A DNA stretch of 64,000 bases from Actinomyces sp. S6-Spd3 (GCF_000758755.1 NZ_JRMV01000281.1:44800-108799); one strand, 5' to 3'; counted from the stretch's first letter, positions 47,087 to 56,375 are shown. Notes: a model not told the origin generated them from the sequence alone. Numbers and translations are program-made.

Positions 47087-49006
47087 TTACATTACCTTCT
47101 GAAACATATGGCGCACCTTGTCCAGGCGGCTGTTTGGACGGCGGGGCTGGATGACCGGCTGACCGACAGCGGCCTGATATCCTTTCAGCTCTGTAAGGCA
47201 TACGCTCCGCCCGTTGGTGTAAAAGGCCAGATCAGTACGGTATGCCTGTATACAGCGGGCGGGAATCTCGCCAGTAAAGACAACTTCATCCTTTTTTACC
47301 TGGGCCGTTTCGATGGTGGCACAGTATTTCGGTGCATCATGATAAGCCCTGGAAAGGTATTCCTGGGGCGCATAGAGGATGAAGGAGAGATAAGGTTCCA
47401 GCAGCTGCGTCCCCGATTCCTTCAATGCCTGTTCCAATACAATCGGGGCCAATGAGCGGAAGTCCGCCGGCGTGCTGACCGGACTGTAATAAAGCCCGTA
47501 TTCAAAGCAAATCTTACAGTCCGTTACGTTCCAGCCGAACAAGCCCTGCTCCAGCCCGTAACGGATACCATCCCTGACAGCGTTTTGAAAACTCTGGTTC
47601 AAGTATCCCAGCGAAACCCGGCTCTCGTATTGTACACCGGAGCCAAGCGAGAGTGGTGTAACAGACAGTCCTATGGATGCCCAAAACGGGTTGGGCGGCA
47701 CCTCGATATGGATGGTGTGGCTGGCTGCTTTGAGCGGCCGCTCCATATAAATGACGGAGGGTTCCTTTACCACTGTTTCAAGCTTGTATTTTTCCGACAG
47801 CAAAGCGGAAACAACCTCCAACTGCACCCGGCCCAAAAAAGAAAGAATGATCTCATGGGTGATGGAATCCACTTCGCAACGCAAAAGCGGGTCAGTATCC
47901 GCAAGTTGCGTAAGAGCGTCCAGCAGCCGTTCTCTTTGCGCTGCCGTTTTCGGCGCAATCGTCGTCCGCAGCATGGGGAGGGGGTCCTCGCGCCACCTTT
48001 TACGAGGGAGCCGGGTTTGGTCCCCTAATACATCGTTTAACCTCACGCTGTCGCTGGGAAGGATAACAATTTCACCCTGATAAGCGGTGTCTGTCCGAAC
48101 AATTTCCCCTTTGGATGGAATACGCATCTCTGTGATTTTCAGCTTTTCTCTCCCGGCCAGGGCCACCGTATCCCGCAGGCGCAGCGTTCCGCTGTATAAC
48201 CGTAGATAGACACGCCGCTGGCCGCAATCGGTGTACTCAACCTTGAAAACGCTGCCGCATAGGGCGGCGCCCCCCTGTTCCCCAATCGGTTGGAACAGCC
48301 CTGTCACCGCATCCATCAACGGTTGAATGCCAAGGCCATTTTTGGCGCTGCCATGATAGACTGGGAACAGGGAGGCGTCTTGAACCCGCTGCTGTTCCTC
48401 CCGCGCAAGTTTTTCCCGGCTGATTGGTTCTCCTGCGATATACTTTTCCAATAATTCATCGTTATTTTCGATGACCGCATCCCATGCTTCTATGTCGGTA
48501 TTTTCCTCCAGGACTATTTCCGGGGACAGCGACACCGTCTGCTTGATGATAATATCGGCGGAGAGCTTATCCCGAACAGACTGAACCACGCTCTGCAAAT
48601 CAACGCCAGCCTGGTTGATCTTGTTGATAAAGATAACGGTGGGAATGTTCATTTTCCGCAGGGCATGGAACAGAATACGGGTCTGGGCCTGCACGCCATC
48701 TTTAGCGGAGATCACCAAGATGGCCCCATCTAAAACAGCCAAAGAGCGGTACACCTCCGCCAAAAAATCCATGTGGCCGGGCGTATCCACAATGTTAACT
48801 TTACATCTGTGCCACTGGAAGGAAGTGACTGCCGCTTGAATGGTAATCCCACGCTGCCGCTCCAAAAACATGGTGTCCGTCCTCGTTGTCCCTTTTTCGA
48901 CGCTCCCCGGTTCTGAAATGGCTCCGCTGGCATATAGCAGGCTCTCCGTCAAGGTCGTCTTTCCAGCGTCTACATGGGCAAGAATTCCAATATTGATTAT
49001 TTTCAT
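47087..49006 (-). CDS. tetW: Tetracycline resistance ribosomal protection protein Tet(W)
   Basis: A 639-residue EF-G-like GTPase that removes tetracycline from the ribosome; length and sequence fit Tet(W). G1 is AHVDAGKTT (10-18), RGITIQAA covers G2, DTPGHMDF is G3. The G4 motif reads NKIN (128-131) instead of the usual NKxD. Domains II-V are complete, ending [24 protein letters not shown] lies 8 nt before ATG 49006. The gene is AT-richer than host genes and is preceded by a leader peptide and attenuator. Confidence 0.93.
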   Translation of the reverse strand: MKIINIGILAHVDAGKTTLTESLLYASGAISEPGSVEKGTTRTDTMFLERQRGITIQAAVTSFQWHRCKVNIVDTPGHMDFLAEVYRSLAVLDGAILVISAKDGVQAQTRILFHALRKMNIPTVIFINKINQAGVDLQSVVQSVRDKLSADIIIKQTVSLSPEIVLEENTDIEAWDAVIENNDELLEKYIAGEPISREKLAREEQQRVQDASLFPVYHGSAKNGLGIQPLMDAVTGLFQPIGEQGGAALCGSVFKVEYTDCGQRRVYLRLYSGTLRLRDTVALAGREKLKITEMRIPSKGEIVRTDTAYQGEIVILPSDSVRLNDVLGDQTRLPRKRWREDPLPMLRTTIAPKTAAQRERLLDALTQLADTDPLLRCEVDSITHEIILSFLGRVQLEVVSALLSEKYKLETVVKEPSVIYMERPLKAASHTIHIEVPPNPFWASIGLSVTPLSLGSGVQYESRVSLGYLNQSFQNAVRDGIRYGLEQGLFGWNVTDCKICFEYGLYYSPVSTPADFRSLAPIVLEQALKESGTQLLEPYLSFILYAPQEYLSRAYHDAPKYCATIETAQVKKDEVVFTGEIPARCIQAYRTDLAFYTNGRSVCLTELKGYQAAVGQPVIQPRRPNSRLDKVRHMFQKVM

Positions 49007-49040
49007 GTGATTGTCCTCCCTTTACAGCCCCAAAGGGCAT

Positions 49041-49080
49041 AAAAATCCCCAGCAGTAAAATACTTTTACCACTGGGGATT
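49041..49080 (-). terminator. tet(W) leader attenuator
   Basis: Arms 49064-49080 and 49044-49060 pair at 15 of 17 positions and are followed on the minus strand by TTTTT. The 5' arm overlaps the last codons of the leader peptide, as in Tn916 tet(M) attenuation. Confidence 0.75.
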
Positions 49081-49110
49081 ATAAGTTGCGGACATACACA
49101 TATACAGCAT
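49066..49110 (-). CDS. tet(W) leader peptide
   Basis: A 14-codon frame, MLYMCMSATYNPQW, from ATG 49110 to TAA 49066, upstream of tet(W). Ribosome stalling here under tetracycline is the accepted model for tet(M)-type leaders; by position and structure it should apply here. Confidence 0.7.
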   Translation of the reverse strand: MLYMCMSATYNPQW

Positions 49111-49367
49111 ACACCTGTTTGTGATTGCTGTTTTTGGGGATATGTCAAAATTGATAAGGCAAAAGTATTCTTAAATTGGGTACAAAAAACTAAGCCCCTA
49201 CAAAAGGAGCTATCATAATCCTTTGTTCCCACTATTTGATTATAGTTTTATTTAAGAATACCTTGCCGCATATTTTTTACTCCTTTTCTGGATTAAATCA
49301 TTGTATCACATCAGTTTTAGGAAAGCAAGTACCTAAAAGAAATTTTTCTTCCCCTTATATGTAACAA
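49111..49367 (-). promoter_or_regulatory. tet(W) promoter and upstream leader region
   Basis: AT-rich sequence similar in layout to the Tn916 tet(M) leader. On the minus strand TATAAT lies at 49239-49244, and TATTCTTAAAT (about 49250-49260) is complementary to ATTTAAGAATA (about 49167-49177), with GGGGCTTAGTTTTTTGTACCC between. The exact start of transcription is not determined. Confidence 0.55.
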
Positions 49368-49490
49368 TCATACCGGCTTCCTAGCGTTCAGAATGTTTTC
49401 TGCTGTCTGCTGTGGTGTTTGGTTGGAATTGTCCAACCAAAAGCCGATCCGTGGTGTTGTCTGCATTTTACTAAATACAAATTCAATGTA
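49368..49490 (-). pseudogene. Short C-terminal gene remnant upstream of tet(W)
   Basis: The minus-strand frame ending at 49368 encodes RIGFWLDNSNQTPQQTAENIL before its stop, a pattern resembling the C-termini of small P-loop kinases. About 40 residues look genuine; beyond that the frame loses sense. It is probably cargo cut off by rearrangement. Low confidence in identity. Confidence 0.35.
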
Positions 49491-49664
49491 TACAGAAAGA
49501 TATAAGGAGTGGGAGGGATTCCGCCGTAGTTGGCATTGTAGGAAAATCCAAAAGTTTAGATTTTCCCACAATGCTTATCTTTTGGTCTTTGGTTCGGAAT
49601 AGTGTAGTGCTGGCGGTCTATCTCTTGTTTTCGGTTGCTTGCTTCCTTACCGTACATGAGCATT

Positions 49665-49736
49665 GCTGCCGGACGTGTCGCTGCTAGTCGCTATGTGTCG
49701 GCATCGCAGGCGTTCGCTGATGTCGATGACGAGTGA
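49665..49736 (+). pseudogene. DinJ/RelB family antitoxin, 3' part (separated)
   Basis: Twenty-three codons and a stop, beginning AAGRVAASRYVSA and ending FADVDDE. This is the acidic tail expected after AREI in the fragment ending at 45925, and the join is in frame. It is now separated from its start by the tet(W) element and cannot be expressed as part of the antitoxin. Confidence 0.8.
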
Positions 49737-50022
49737 GTCTCAACAAGGGCGACGGGCCCTTGTGATGACTAGTCAGTTCAAGAAGGATTTGAAGCGGGCG
49801 CGTAAACGGGGGCTTCCTATCGGGGAACTTGAAGCGGTCATCGACGCGATCCTTGAAGGTGCAGACTTGTCTCCGAGACATCGTGACCACCTTCTGAGCG
49901 GCGATTATGCGGGGTTTCGCGAGTGTCATATTCAACCGGATTGGTTACTGATCTACCTAGATGAACCTGAGCTTTGCGTGGTGACAGCAATTCGTACAGG
50001 TTCCCGCTCCGACCTGTTTTAG
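49726..50022 (+). CDS. YafQ family mRNA interferase toxin, probably inactive
   Basis: A 98-residue RelE/ParE-superfamily toxin of the YafQ type, a ribosome-dependent mRNA endonuclease. ALVMTSQFKKDLKRARKRG, HRDHLLSGDYAGFRECHIQPDWLLIY and RTGSRSDLF follow the family. Against E. coli YafQ, His55, His68 and Asp72 stand for His50, His63 and Asp67, but Arg94 (CGC, 50005-50007) replaces catalytic His87. ATG 49726 overlaps the antitoxin stop, the normal coupling; ATG 49765 is an alternative. Because its antitoxin is broken upstream, survival of the cell fits loss of activity. Confidence 0.8.
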   Translation: MTSESQQGRRALVMTSQFKKDLKRARKRGLPIGELEAVIDAILEGADLSPRHRDHLLSGDYAGFRECHIQPDWLLIYLDEPELCVVTAIRTGSRSDLF

Positions 50023-50112
50023 TGGCACCCTGCAAACCGCTGGAATTGAAATTGCTCGACAGCCGTGACCGAGTTCAACTTGTGTATCCGAGCTGCCTGA
50101 TAGAGTGTAGAA

Positions 50113-50556
50113 ATGACCTGTGAACCCGGGCTTGTTCCTGAACTTTCCGTCACCGACTACGAGGCCTCCCGGCATTTCTGGTGCGATCTGGTCGGTTTTT
50201 CCCTCCGCTATGAGAGGCCCGAAGAGGGGTTTGGATACCTCGTCTTAGGTAATGCGCACCTGATGCTCGACCAGATCAACCAGGGGAGGACGTGGGCGAC
50301 CGGTGCCCTTGAGCCACCGCTTGGCCGCGGGATCAACTTCGAGGTGCAGGTCGAGAACTTGGATGCCGCATTGTGGCGTGTCAAGAACGCAGGGTGGCCA
50401 ATCTTTGTTGAGCCCGAAGAGAAGTGGTATCGGGCAGGCGACATTGAGATCGGTGTCCGTCAGTTCTTGGTTCAGGACCCCGACGGGTACCTTGTGCGTC
50501 TTCAGCAGGAGATTGGCGAGCGTCCTGTGGGGGAGAACGCGTCGCGATCTTTGTAG
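50113..50556 (+). CDS. VOC family protein (bleomycin-resistance-like)
   Basis: A 147-residue protein of the vicinal oxygen chelate superfamily: LVPELSVTDYEASRHFWCDLVGFSLRYERPEEGFGYL in the first beta-alpha-beta unit and RQFLVQDPDGYLVRLQQEIG in the second. These resemble BRP/glyoxalase-like proteins that bind glycopeptide antibiotics such as bleomycin; activity is not certain. TAGAGT (50101-50106) lies 6 nt before ATG 50113, implying a leaderless transcript. Confidence 0.85.
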   Translation: MTCEPGLVPELSVTDYEASRHFWCDLVGFSLRYERPEEGFGYLVLGNAHLMLDQINQGRTWATGALEPPLGRGINFEVQVENLDAALWRVKNAGWPIFVEPEEKWYRAGDIEIGVRQFLVQDPDGYLVRLQQEIGERPVGENASRSL

Positions 50557-50741
50557 TAGTCAAGGCTGTCGACTAAGACTTATCCCCGCTCGTGATCCTG
50601 CCAGATCCTAGGCAGAATGCTGTTGTGTGCTCACTGAGCGTATCGTCATAGATACTCGTTTAATCCGTCTATACCCCCTAATGTTGCATCGGAACAGGCC
50701 CACCACTATGGTAGTAATCAACCGATTACAACAAGAGGAAA

Positions 50742-51308
50742 ATGATGAAGATTCTCGTTATTCAGGGCAGTCCAGACGCTGAGAGCTACTCTCATCAACT
50801 TGCTTCCGCATACGCCGATGAGGCGCGCGTTGCTGGGCATGACGTGCGTATGATCGATCTGGCGACGGAGGATTTTGATCCTGTTCTGCGCTACGGATAT
50901 CGCCAGCACATGGAAGATGAAAACGCACCTATGCGATACCAAGAGGACATCGCTTGGGCGGATCATCTCGTGTTCAGTTTCCCGATCTGGTGGTCAGCTG
51001 AGCCCGCAATTCTTAAAGGTTTCCTTGATCGCACTCTCACTCCCGGATTTGCGTACCGTTACATCGGTGCTAAGAGCCAGGGACTGCTGGAAGGTAAGAC
51101 CGCAGCGCTAATCGTCACGTCACGTGCGCCATCGTTCATTTACCGGCTCTTCGGAGGTCCGATTTCGCGGTGGAAGCAGATGATTCTGGGATTCGTTGGG
51201 ATTCGACTCACTAAAACTCTAATGCTCGGCCGGATCGAGCAGGACGTGGATACTCCTTCATACCGCGCTGCATTCGTCGAAAAGGTTCGTGCTTACGCTC
51301 GCGGATAG
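50742..51308 (+). CDS. NAD(P)H oxidoreductase (NQO1/KefF-like flavodoxin fold)
   Basis: A 188-residue flavoprotein-type quinone oxidoreductase. KILVIQGSPDAESYSHQLASAY is the FMN-binding first loop, and DIAWADHLVFSFPIWWSAEPAILKGFLDRTLTPGFAYRY is the family signature. GAGGAAA precedes the tandem ATGs at 50742/50745. The TetR gene 34 nt downstream probably regulates it, a common pairing in redox-stress responses. Confidence 0.88.
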   Translation: MMKILVIQGSPDAESYSHQLASAYADEARVAGHDVRMIDLATEDFDPVLRYGYRQHMEDENAPMRYQEDIAWADHLVFSFPIWWSAEPAILKGFLDRTLTPGFAYRYIGAKSQGLLEGKTAALIVTSRAPSFIYRLFGGPISRWKQMILGFVGIRLTKTLMLGRIEQDVDTPSYRAAFVEKVRAYARG

Positions 51309-51342
51309 ACTGTATGTAACAGTGGCACTGAGAGGATGAGAC

Positions 51343-51966
51343 ATGGTTGCGACGCGTATGCCTGCGAATGAGCGCAAGGCGCTCATGCTAGAAGCTGCAG
51401 TGCGCGTGTTCGCTCGGGTCGGCTACGCTGCGGCCACGACCGACTCGATCGCGCGTGAGGCAAGTGTCAGTCAGGCATACGTCGTGCGTTTCTTCAGATC
51501 TAAGGAGACGCTCTTTGAAGAGGCTGCTACACATGTGGTTGAACAGCTGTGCCAACGCTTCGTCGAAGCCCCGGTGTCGCCGGATGCAAGCGAATTTGAA
51601 CGCCGACAAGCGCTAGGGGATATGTACGCGGAGATCGTGAGGGACCGCGACACATTCATGATGATCGTACGTCTCTTCATGATGGGATCCGACCCGCGTT
51701 TTGGCCAGCTCGCCCGCGAGAGTTTTGCTCGCGTGTACCGTCTGCTTCGGGATGAAGGCGGAATGGATTCAGCCCAGGCCCGGCTCTTTCTTTCTCACGG
51801 TTTGCTGATCAACCTGGTGCTTTCTCTTCGTCTATGGGAAGGCGAGAAAGAACTATCGGATGAGATCCTCGAATTCCTTGGGGATGGTCGCGTGGAAAGT
51901 ATTTATTTACTTCACGAGGGCGACACCTTGCCGGGTGAGGGAACCCCTACCGCGCGTCGACCGTGA
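51343..51966 (+). CDS. TetR family transcriptional regulator
   Basis: A 207-residue regulator with the TetR N-terminal HTH (LEAAVRVFARVGYAAATTDSIAREASVSQAYVVRFFRSKETLFEEAATHV). The C-terminal ligand domain is variable. GAGAGGATGAG precedes ATG 51343. It is placed after the oxidoreductase in the same direction and likely co-transcribed. The 3' end overlaps the convergent helicase gene by 20 nt. Confidence 0.9.
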   Translation: MVATRMPANERKALMLEAAVRVFARVGYAAATTDSIAREASVSQAYVVRFFRSKETLFEEAATHVVEQLCQRFVEAPVSPDASEFERRQALGDMYAEIVRDRDTFMMIVRLFMMGSDPRFGQLARESFARVYRLLRDEGGMDSAQARLFLSHGLLINLVLSLRLWEGEKELSDEILEFLGDGRVESIYLLHEGDTLPGEGTPTARRP

Positions 51967-54709
51967 GCACGGTCAGAACCGCCAGCTTTTCCTTGTCAGA
52001 GGCAGCCAAGTCCACGAGGGCGGCAATACGCCAGTCCATATTGCCTTCCGGATCCGTGATGGTCTGAGTCGCCAACCAGACCGAACCGGCGGGAGCCTCA
52101 TCGACAGCCCGCGCAAGGGCCTCGAAACGACTGCGCTGAATGGCGTTATCCCTGGCGGAGAAGGACATCAAGGCCAAGATGTCTTCGCCGCTGATCTGTT
52201 CTTCCAAGGCACAAAGCGCTTGGGAACGCGCGCCCTGATTGATATCGATCCAGTCATGTTCTGCCCAGTAGCGTTCCAAGGCATGATCCCAATCATCGCC
52301 GGTCCACGGCGCAGCCTCAGCAAAGAGCCCATCACTATCTGCGGCCTGCGCGCTTGCTCGCTCAAGCCCATCGACATCATCACGACTCATCAACTCAACA
52401 AAATTAAAGAGCGCCCGACGTACGGCATTGCGGAAAGCATGACGATTTGCCGTGAAAGCAATAACTCCGGACTCATCGGCTCCAAATGCGCGCTCAGCTC
52501 CAACGGTAGAAGAAACCTCTTCGGCCTCGGTCAATTCCTCCCCGTTCATCATTGCTTCCCACTCGTCCAGAAGAGAAGAATCAACGCTGCGGATCAGATC
52601 AGCCAACCACGAAATCATGGCTTCAAGTTCCTCAGTCATGATTTCTTCCGGGATCACTTGACGCATCATTCGATAGGCATCACTGAGATAGCGCAAAATG
52701 ACGCCCTCTGAGCGTCCCACGTCGTAACGGGAGATGAGCTCGGTAAAGGTCATGGCGTTTTCAATCATTTCGCGGATGACCGACTTGGGAGAGAGTTCAA
52801 GATCTCCAACCCACGGGTTTGAACGCGCATAGACACTGAAAGCGGGGGAGAGGAGCTCTTCCAAAGGCTTAGGCCACGAGATCTCTTCTAGGGCAGCCAT
52901 GCGCTCGTCATACTCCATCCCCTGTGCCTTCATGGACGCAACGGCCGCAGCTTTCGCCTGGTTTTCTTGCGCATACAGCAGGGGCCGGGGATCCTCAAGC
53001 ACGGCCTCGACAATGGAAATCACGTCAAGGGCAAAGGTCGGCGAATCCGGATCAAGAAGCTCGAAAGCAGCCAAAGCGAAGGGAGAAAGCGGCTGATTGA
53101 GCGCAAAATCATCCGGCAAATCCGCAACCAACTGCAACCTAGAGACACCCAACTCCTGAGCCCGGGCACTGGAGAGATGCTCGACAACCCCGGCTTGGAG
53201 AAGAGAAGTATAAATGTCTGCAAGATGACGAATATGAGGGTTCGCAGGGAGCGGCGGGTCATCGTTGTGCAATGCCAAATCGACGAGATGCTCTGCAGGA
53301 TCTCGCCCAGCATCGGCTGCTCCGCCCAACACGTTCAGAACCGTCGCGTGAGTCATCTCGAAGTGAGACTGCAATGCTTCAGGGGCAGCATCGCGCAGGC
53401 GCTCAAAAGTCGAACGCGACCAAGTGATCTGGCCTTCCTTCGGGCCACTGCGCTTCTTGGACGCCTTCTTCTTTGCCTTCTTCGCCTCGCGTTCATCGCG
53501 AGCGGCCTCCTGAGCAGCCGTTAAACGGGCGCGCTCGCGGGCCGTTTCCACTTCGTGCTCGGGGGCCAGAACTCGGACAAAACCAACGGTGTCAAAACCC
53601 GCACGCCCCGCGCGTCCTGCAATCTGGTGGAATTCACGCGAACGCAGGTGCCGCATCTTGCTTCCATCAAACTTCACCAAGGAAGTGAGCAAAACTGTGC
53701 GAATAGGGACATTGATACCGACTCCAAGAGTGTCAGTTCCGCAGATAACCGGGAGCAAACCCTGCTGGGTCAAGCGCTCGACAAGTCGGCGATACCTAGG
53801 CAGCATTCCCGCGTGGTGAACCCCAATCCCGTGAGTAAGAAGGCCACGCAGAGTCTGCCCAAAACCCTTTGTAAAGGACACAGAGGAAATCTCACGCGAA
53901 ATCTGCGAACGAATTTCAGGAGAAATGAGCTTGCGATCACTCAGAGCAGAGGCCGTATCAACTGCATCTTTTTGGGAAAAATGAACGATGTAGATCGGGT
54001 GACGTCCCTCTGAAAGCAGACGCTCGACCGTGTCCTGAAGGGTGTCAACAACATAGTCGTATTCCAAGGGAACAGGACGCTGCGCATCGGTAATTTCCAC
54101 CGTCGGCCGTCCCGTGCGATCCGTCCATTGCTTGCGAAAAACAGTCGTATCACCAAGCGTCGCGCTCATTGCAATGAACTGAGGACGCGTGAGCTCAAGG
54201 AGTGGAACCTGCCAAGCCCAGCCTCGTTGGGGATCGGCGTAGAAATGGAACTCGTCCATGACGATCATGTCTGCGTCTAAAGTCGATCCCTCGCGCAAGG
54301 ACTGATTTGCCAGGATTTCCGCAGTACAGCAAATAATCGGAGCGTCCGCGTTCAAAGACACGTCGCCCGTCACCATCCCGACGTTTTCAGCGCCAAAAAG
54401 CGCCACTAAATCAAAGAACTTCTCTGACACCAGCGCCTTCAGGGGCGCCGTGTAATACGAGCGTCCACCATGAGCCATCGACACAAAATGTGCAGCCAAA
54501 GCAATCATTGACTTGCCAGAGCCCGTGGGCGTTGCCGCAATAACGTGGTTTCCCGACAAAATCTCAATGAGAGACTCATCTTGGTGACGGTAGAGCGGAC
54601 GCCCCGTTGATGAAGCCCACGATGAAAATGCCTCATACAGGGCATCGTCGTCGGTCAATACACCGCGATCTTCCAGATCATCGAGGAGTTCATTTAGTGG
54701 CGCGCTCAT
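51947..54709 (-). CDS. Ski2-like DEAD/DEAH-box RNA helicase (DUF3516)
   Basis: A 920-residue superfamily 2 helicase. Motifs: Walker A ATPTGSGKSMIALAAH, PLKALVSEKFFDL (Ia), DEFH (motif II, MDEFHFYADPQRG), SATLGDTT (III), then a helicase C domain with CGTDTLGVGINVPIRTVLLTSL and QIAGRAGRAGFDT. A C-terminal DUF3516 domain follows. Actinobacteria carry one such gene, thought to act in RNA metabolism. It shares a divergent promoter region with the AGCS symporter gene. Confidence 0.9.
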   Translation of the reverse strand: MSAPLNELLDDLEDRGVLTDDDALYEAFSSWASSTGRPLYRHQDESLIEILSGNHVIAATPTGSGKSMIALAAHFVSMAHGGRSYYTAPLKALVSEKFFDLVALFGAENVGMVTGDVSLNADAPIICCTAEILANQSLREGSTLDADMIVMDEFHFYADPQRGWAWQVPLLELTRPQFIAMSATLGDTTVFRKQWTDRTGRPTVEITDAQRPVPLEYDYVVDTLQDTVERLLSEGRHPIYIVHFSQKDAVDTASALSDRKLISPEIRSQISREISSVSFTKGFGQTLRGLLTHGIGVHHAGMLPRYRRLVERLTQQGLLPVICGTDTLGVGINVPIRTVLLTSLVKFDGSKMRHLRSREFHQIAGRAGRAGFDTVGFVRVLAPEHEVETARERARLTAAQEAARDEREAKKAKKKASKKRSGPKEGQITWSRSTFERLRDAAPEALQSHFEMTHATVLNVLGGAADAGRDPAEHLVDLALHNDDPPLPANPHIRHLADIYTSLLQAGVVEHLSSARAQELGVSRLQLVADLPDDFALNQPLSPFALAAFELLDPDSPTFALDVISIVEAVLEDPRPLLYAQENQAKAAAVASMKAQGMEYDERMAALEEISWPKPLEELLSPAFSVYARSNPWVGDLELSPKSVIREMIENAMTFTELISRYDVGRSEGVILRYLSDAYRMMRQVIPEEIMTEELEAMISWLADLIRSVDSSLLDEWEAMMNGEELTEAEEVSSTVGAERAFGADESGVIAFTANRHAFRNAVRRALFNFVELMSRDDVDGLERASAQAADSDGLFAEAAPWTGDDWDHALERYWAEHDWIDINQGARSQALCALEEQISGEDILALMSFSARDNAIQRSRFEALARAVDEAPAGSVWLATQTITDPEGNMDWRIAALVDLAASDKEKLAVLTVLTVDAR

Positions 54710-54869
54710 GTTTCTATCTTCCCAGACGTCCCCTCATTTGCGTCCAGTTTTCGGCCGCGTTCAAAGAAAATGCGTAAAGACCTGTAAACTGCTGGGCACA
54801 CACCACCCGCTCGGCCACCGCGCACTGGCGCGCCCGCGCACCACGGCCTCGTACGTATTGGAGAAACGA

Positions 54870-56348
54870 ATGGCGAACCTCGCACAGTCCATCCAAAACA
54901 TTGCTGACTGGATTACCCTGCACATCACAGTGTGGGTCCTCATCGGAACCGGTCTGTACTTGACTCTGCGCTCGCGATTCATGCAAATTCGCCAATTCCC
55001 CGAGATGATCCGATCGATCTCTGGCTCCCGAGGTGGCGCAAAGGGTGGAATTTCGTCCTTCCAAGCCTTCACGATCTCGCTGGCTGCGCGCGTGGGTGTC
55101 GGTAACGTTTTCGGCGTGGCCGTTGCTCTTCTCGTGGGTGGCCCGGGTGCAATCTTCTGGATGTGGGTCGTTGCCATCGTCGGCATGGCGACCGCCTTCT
55201 TCGAGGCCACGCTCGCCCAGGTCTTTAAGGTTCGCTCCGCTGACGGAACCTTCCGCGGCGGTCCCGCGTACTACATTGCCCGCGGTATGAAGAATAAGAT
55301 TCTGGCCAGCATTTTCGCCATCATCACCGTTGTGACCTGCGCATTCGTCATCACTTCTGTGCAATCCAACGCCATTGCTTCGACCCTCCTCTCCGCTTTG
55401 AGCCCCTCGGCCCGTGAACCGATCGCGGGATTGGGAGGCCTGTCCAGCGCACACCTGGTCATCGCTGCGCTTCTCTTTGTGTTCTCCGCAATGGTGATCT
55501 TCGGCGGAATTAAGACCGTCGCTCGCGTGACCGAGTGGATGGCGCCGATCATGGCCACCGTCTACGTCATCATGGTTGCGGTGATCTGCGTAATGAACCT
55601 GCCTAAGTTCGGCGCTGTCATCGGTCAGATCTTCGCCGCGGCTTTCGCTCCGCAACCGACCCTTGCGGGCTTGGGTGGTGGAATCCTCGCCGCGGTCATC
55701 AACGGTACGAAGCGTGGTCTCTTCTCGAACGAGGCCGGTCAGGGTACCGCGCCCAACGCTGCGGCAACCGCGACCGTATCGCACCCCGTTCGTCAAGGTC
55801 TCATCCAGTCTCTGGGCGTTTTCGTTGACACGATCATCGTGTGTACTGCAACTGCTTTCGTCATCTTGATTGCCGGCGAGAAGGTTTGGTCCAACCCCGA
55901 GGCAAATCCGGCGAACCTGACAACCCTTGCGGTTGCCGATCAACTGGGACAGTGGACCATCATGCCCATGTCGATCCTGATCTTCGTTCTTGCCTACTCC
56001 TCCGTCATTGCGGCTTACGTCTACTCCGAGATCAACCTGTCTTTCGTTGTCAAGTCCAAGGCTGCAACCTGGGCGGTACGCATCATTTCCGTGGCCTCGG
56101 TCGTCATCGGTGCGCTGACCACCCTTGATCTGGTCTGGAACGCGGTTGATATCGCAATGGCCATCATGACCGTGACGAACCTGGTTGCCTTGATTGTCCT
56201 TGCCCCCTGGGGTTTGGGTGCGCTCCGCGATTATGAGTCCCAGCGCAAGAGTGGCATTGCTGATCCGGTGTTCGTTGCGAAGGATAATCCGCTCCTTCCT
56301 GGCGACCTTCCCGGCGATGTGTGGGATGGGGAGCCTACTTCGCGATAG
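54870..56348 (+). CDS. Alanine/glycine:cation symporter (AGCS)
   Basis: A 492-residue sodium:amino-acid symporter with about eleven membrane helices. Family motifs are ISSFQAFTISLAARVGVGNVFGVAVALLVGGPGAIFWMW and GTKRGLFSNEAGQGTAPNAAATATVSHPVRQGLIQSLGVFVDT. The ATG at 54870 follows GGAGAAA; an open frame upstream to 54708 lies in the divergent promoter region and has no hydrophobic or conserved character. It probably imports alanine or glycine. Confidence 0.92.
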   Translation: MANLAQSIQNIADWITLHITVWVLIGTGLYLTLRSRFMQIRQFPEMIRSISGSRGGAKGGISSFQAFTISLAARVGVGNVFGVAVALLVGGPGAIFWMWVVAIVGMATAFFEATLAQVFKVRSADGTFRGGPAYYIARGMKNKILASIFAIITVVTCAFVITSVQSNAIASTLLSALSPSAREPIAGLGGLSSAHLVIAALLFVFSAMVIFGGIKTVARVTEWMAPIMATVYVIMVAVICVMNLPKFGAVIGQIFAAAFAPQPTLAGLGGGILAAVINGTKRGLFSNEAGQGTAPNAAATATVSHPVRQGLIQSLGVFVDTIIVCTATAFVILIAGEKVWSNPEANPANLTTLAVADQLGQWTIMPMSILIFVLAYSSVIAAYVYSEINLSFVVKSKAATWAVRIISVASVVIGALTTLDLVWNAVDIAMAIMTVTNLVALIVLAPWGLGALRDYESQRKSGIADPVFVAKDNPLLPGDLPGDVWDGEPTSR

Positions 56349-56375
56349 GCTACTTGCGACACAAAGGAGGTCGTC

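Larger units (their letters stand above)
45926..49664 (-). mobile_element. tet(W)-bearing mobile element remnant in the antitoxin gene
   Basis: About 3.74 kb of foreign sequence with low-GC, Firmicute-like genes sits in an otherwise high-GC locus. Its boundaries are defined by the host reading frame: codon 69 of the antitoxin (ATT 45923-45925) and an equivalent ATT at 49662-49664. Deleting 45926-49664 gives one uninterrupted 92-codon antitoxin. Inside, all minus strand, are a large serine recombinase C-terminal fragment at one end, a methyltransferase fragment, complete tet(W) with its leader, and a short kinase-like remnant. The recombinase and flanking genes are truncated, so the element looks unable to move by itself. 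Confidence 0.8.

Noticed and set aside
49393..49602. A 69-codon plus-strand frame at the right part of the tet(W) element
   Set aside because: No similarity, no ribosome site at a useful spacing, and the opposite strand carries the more sensible kinase-like remnant.
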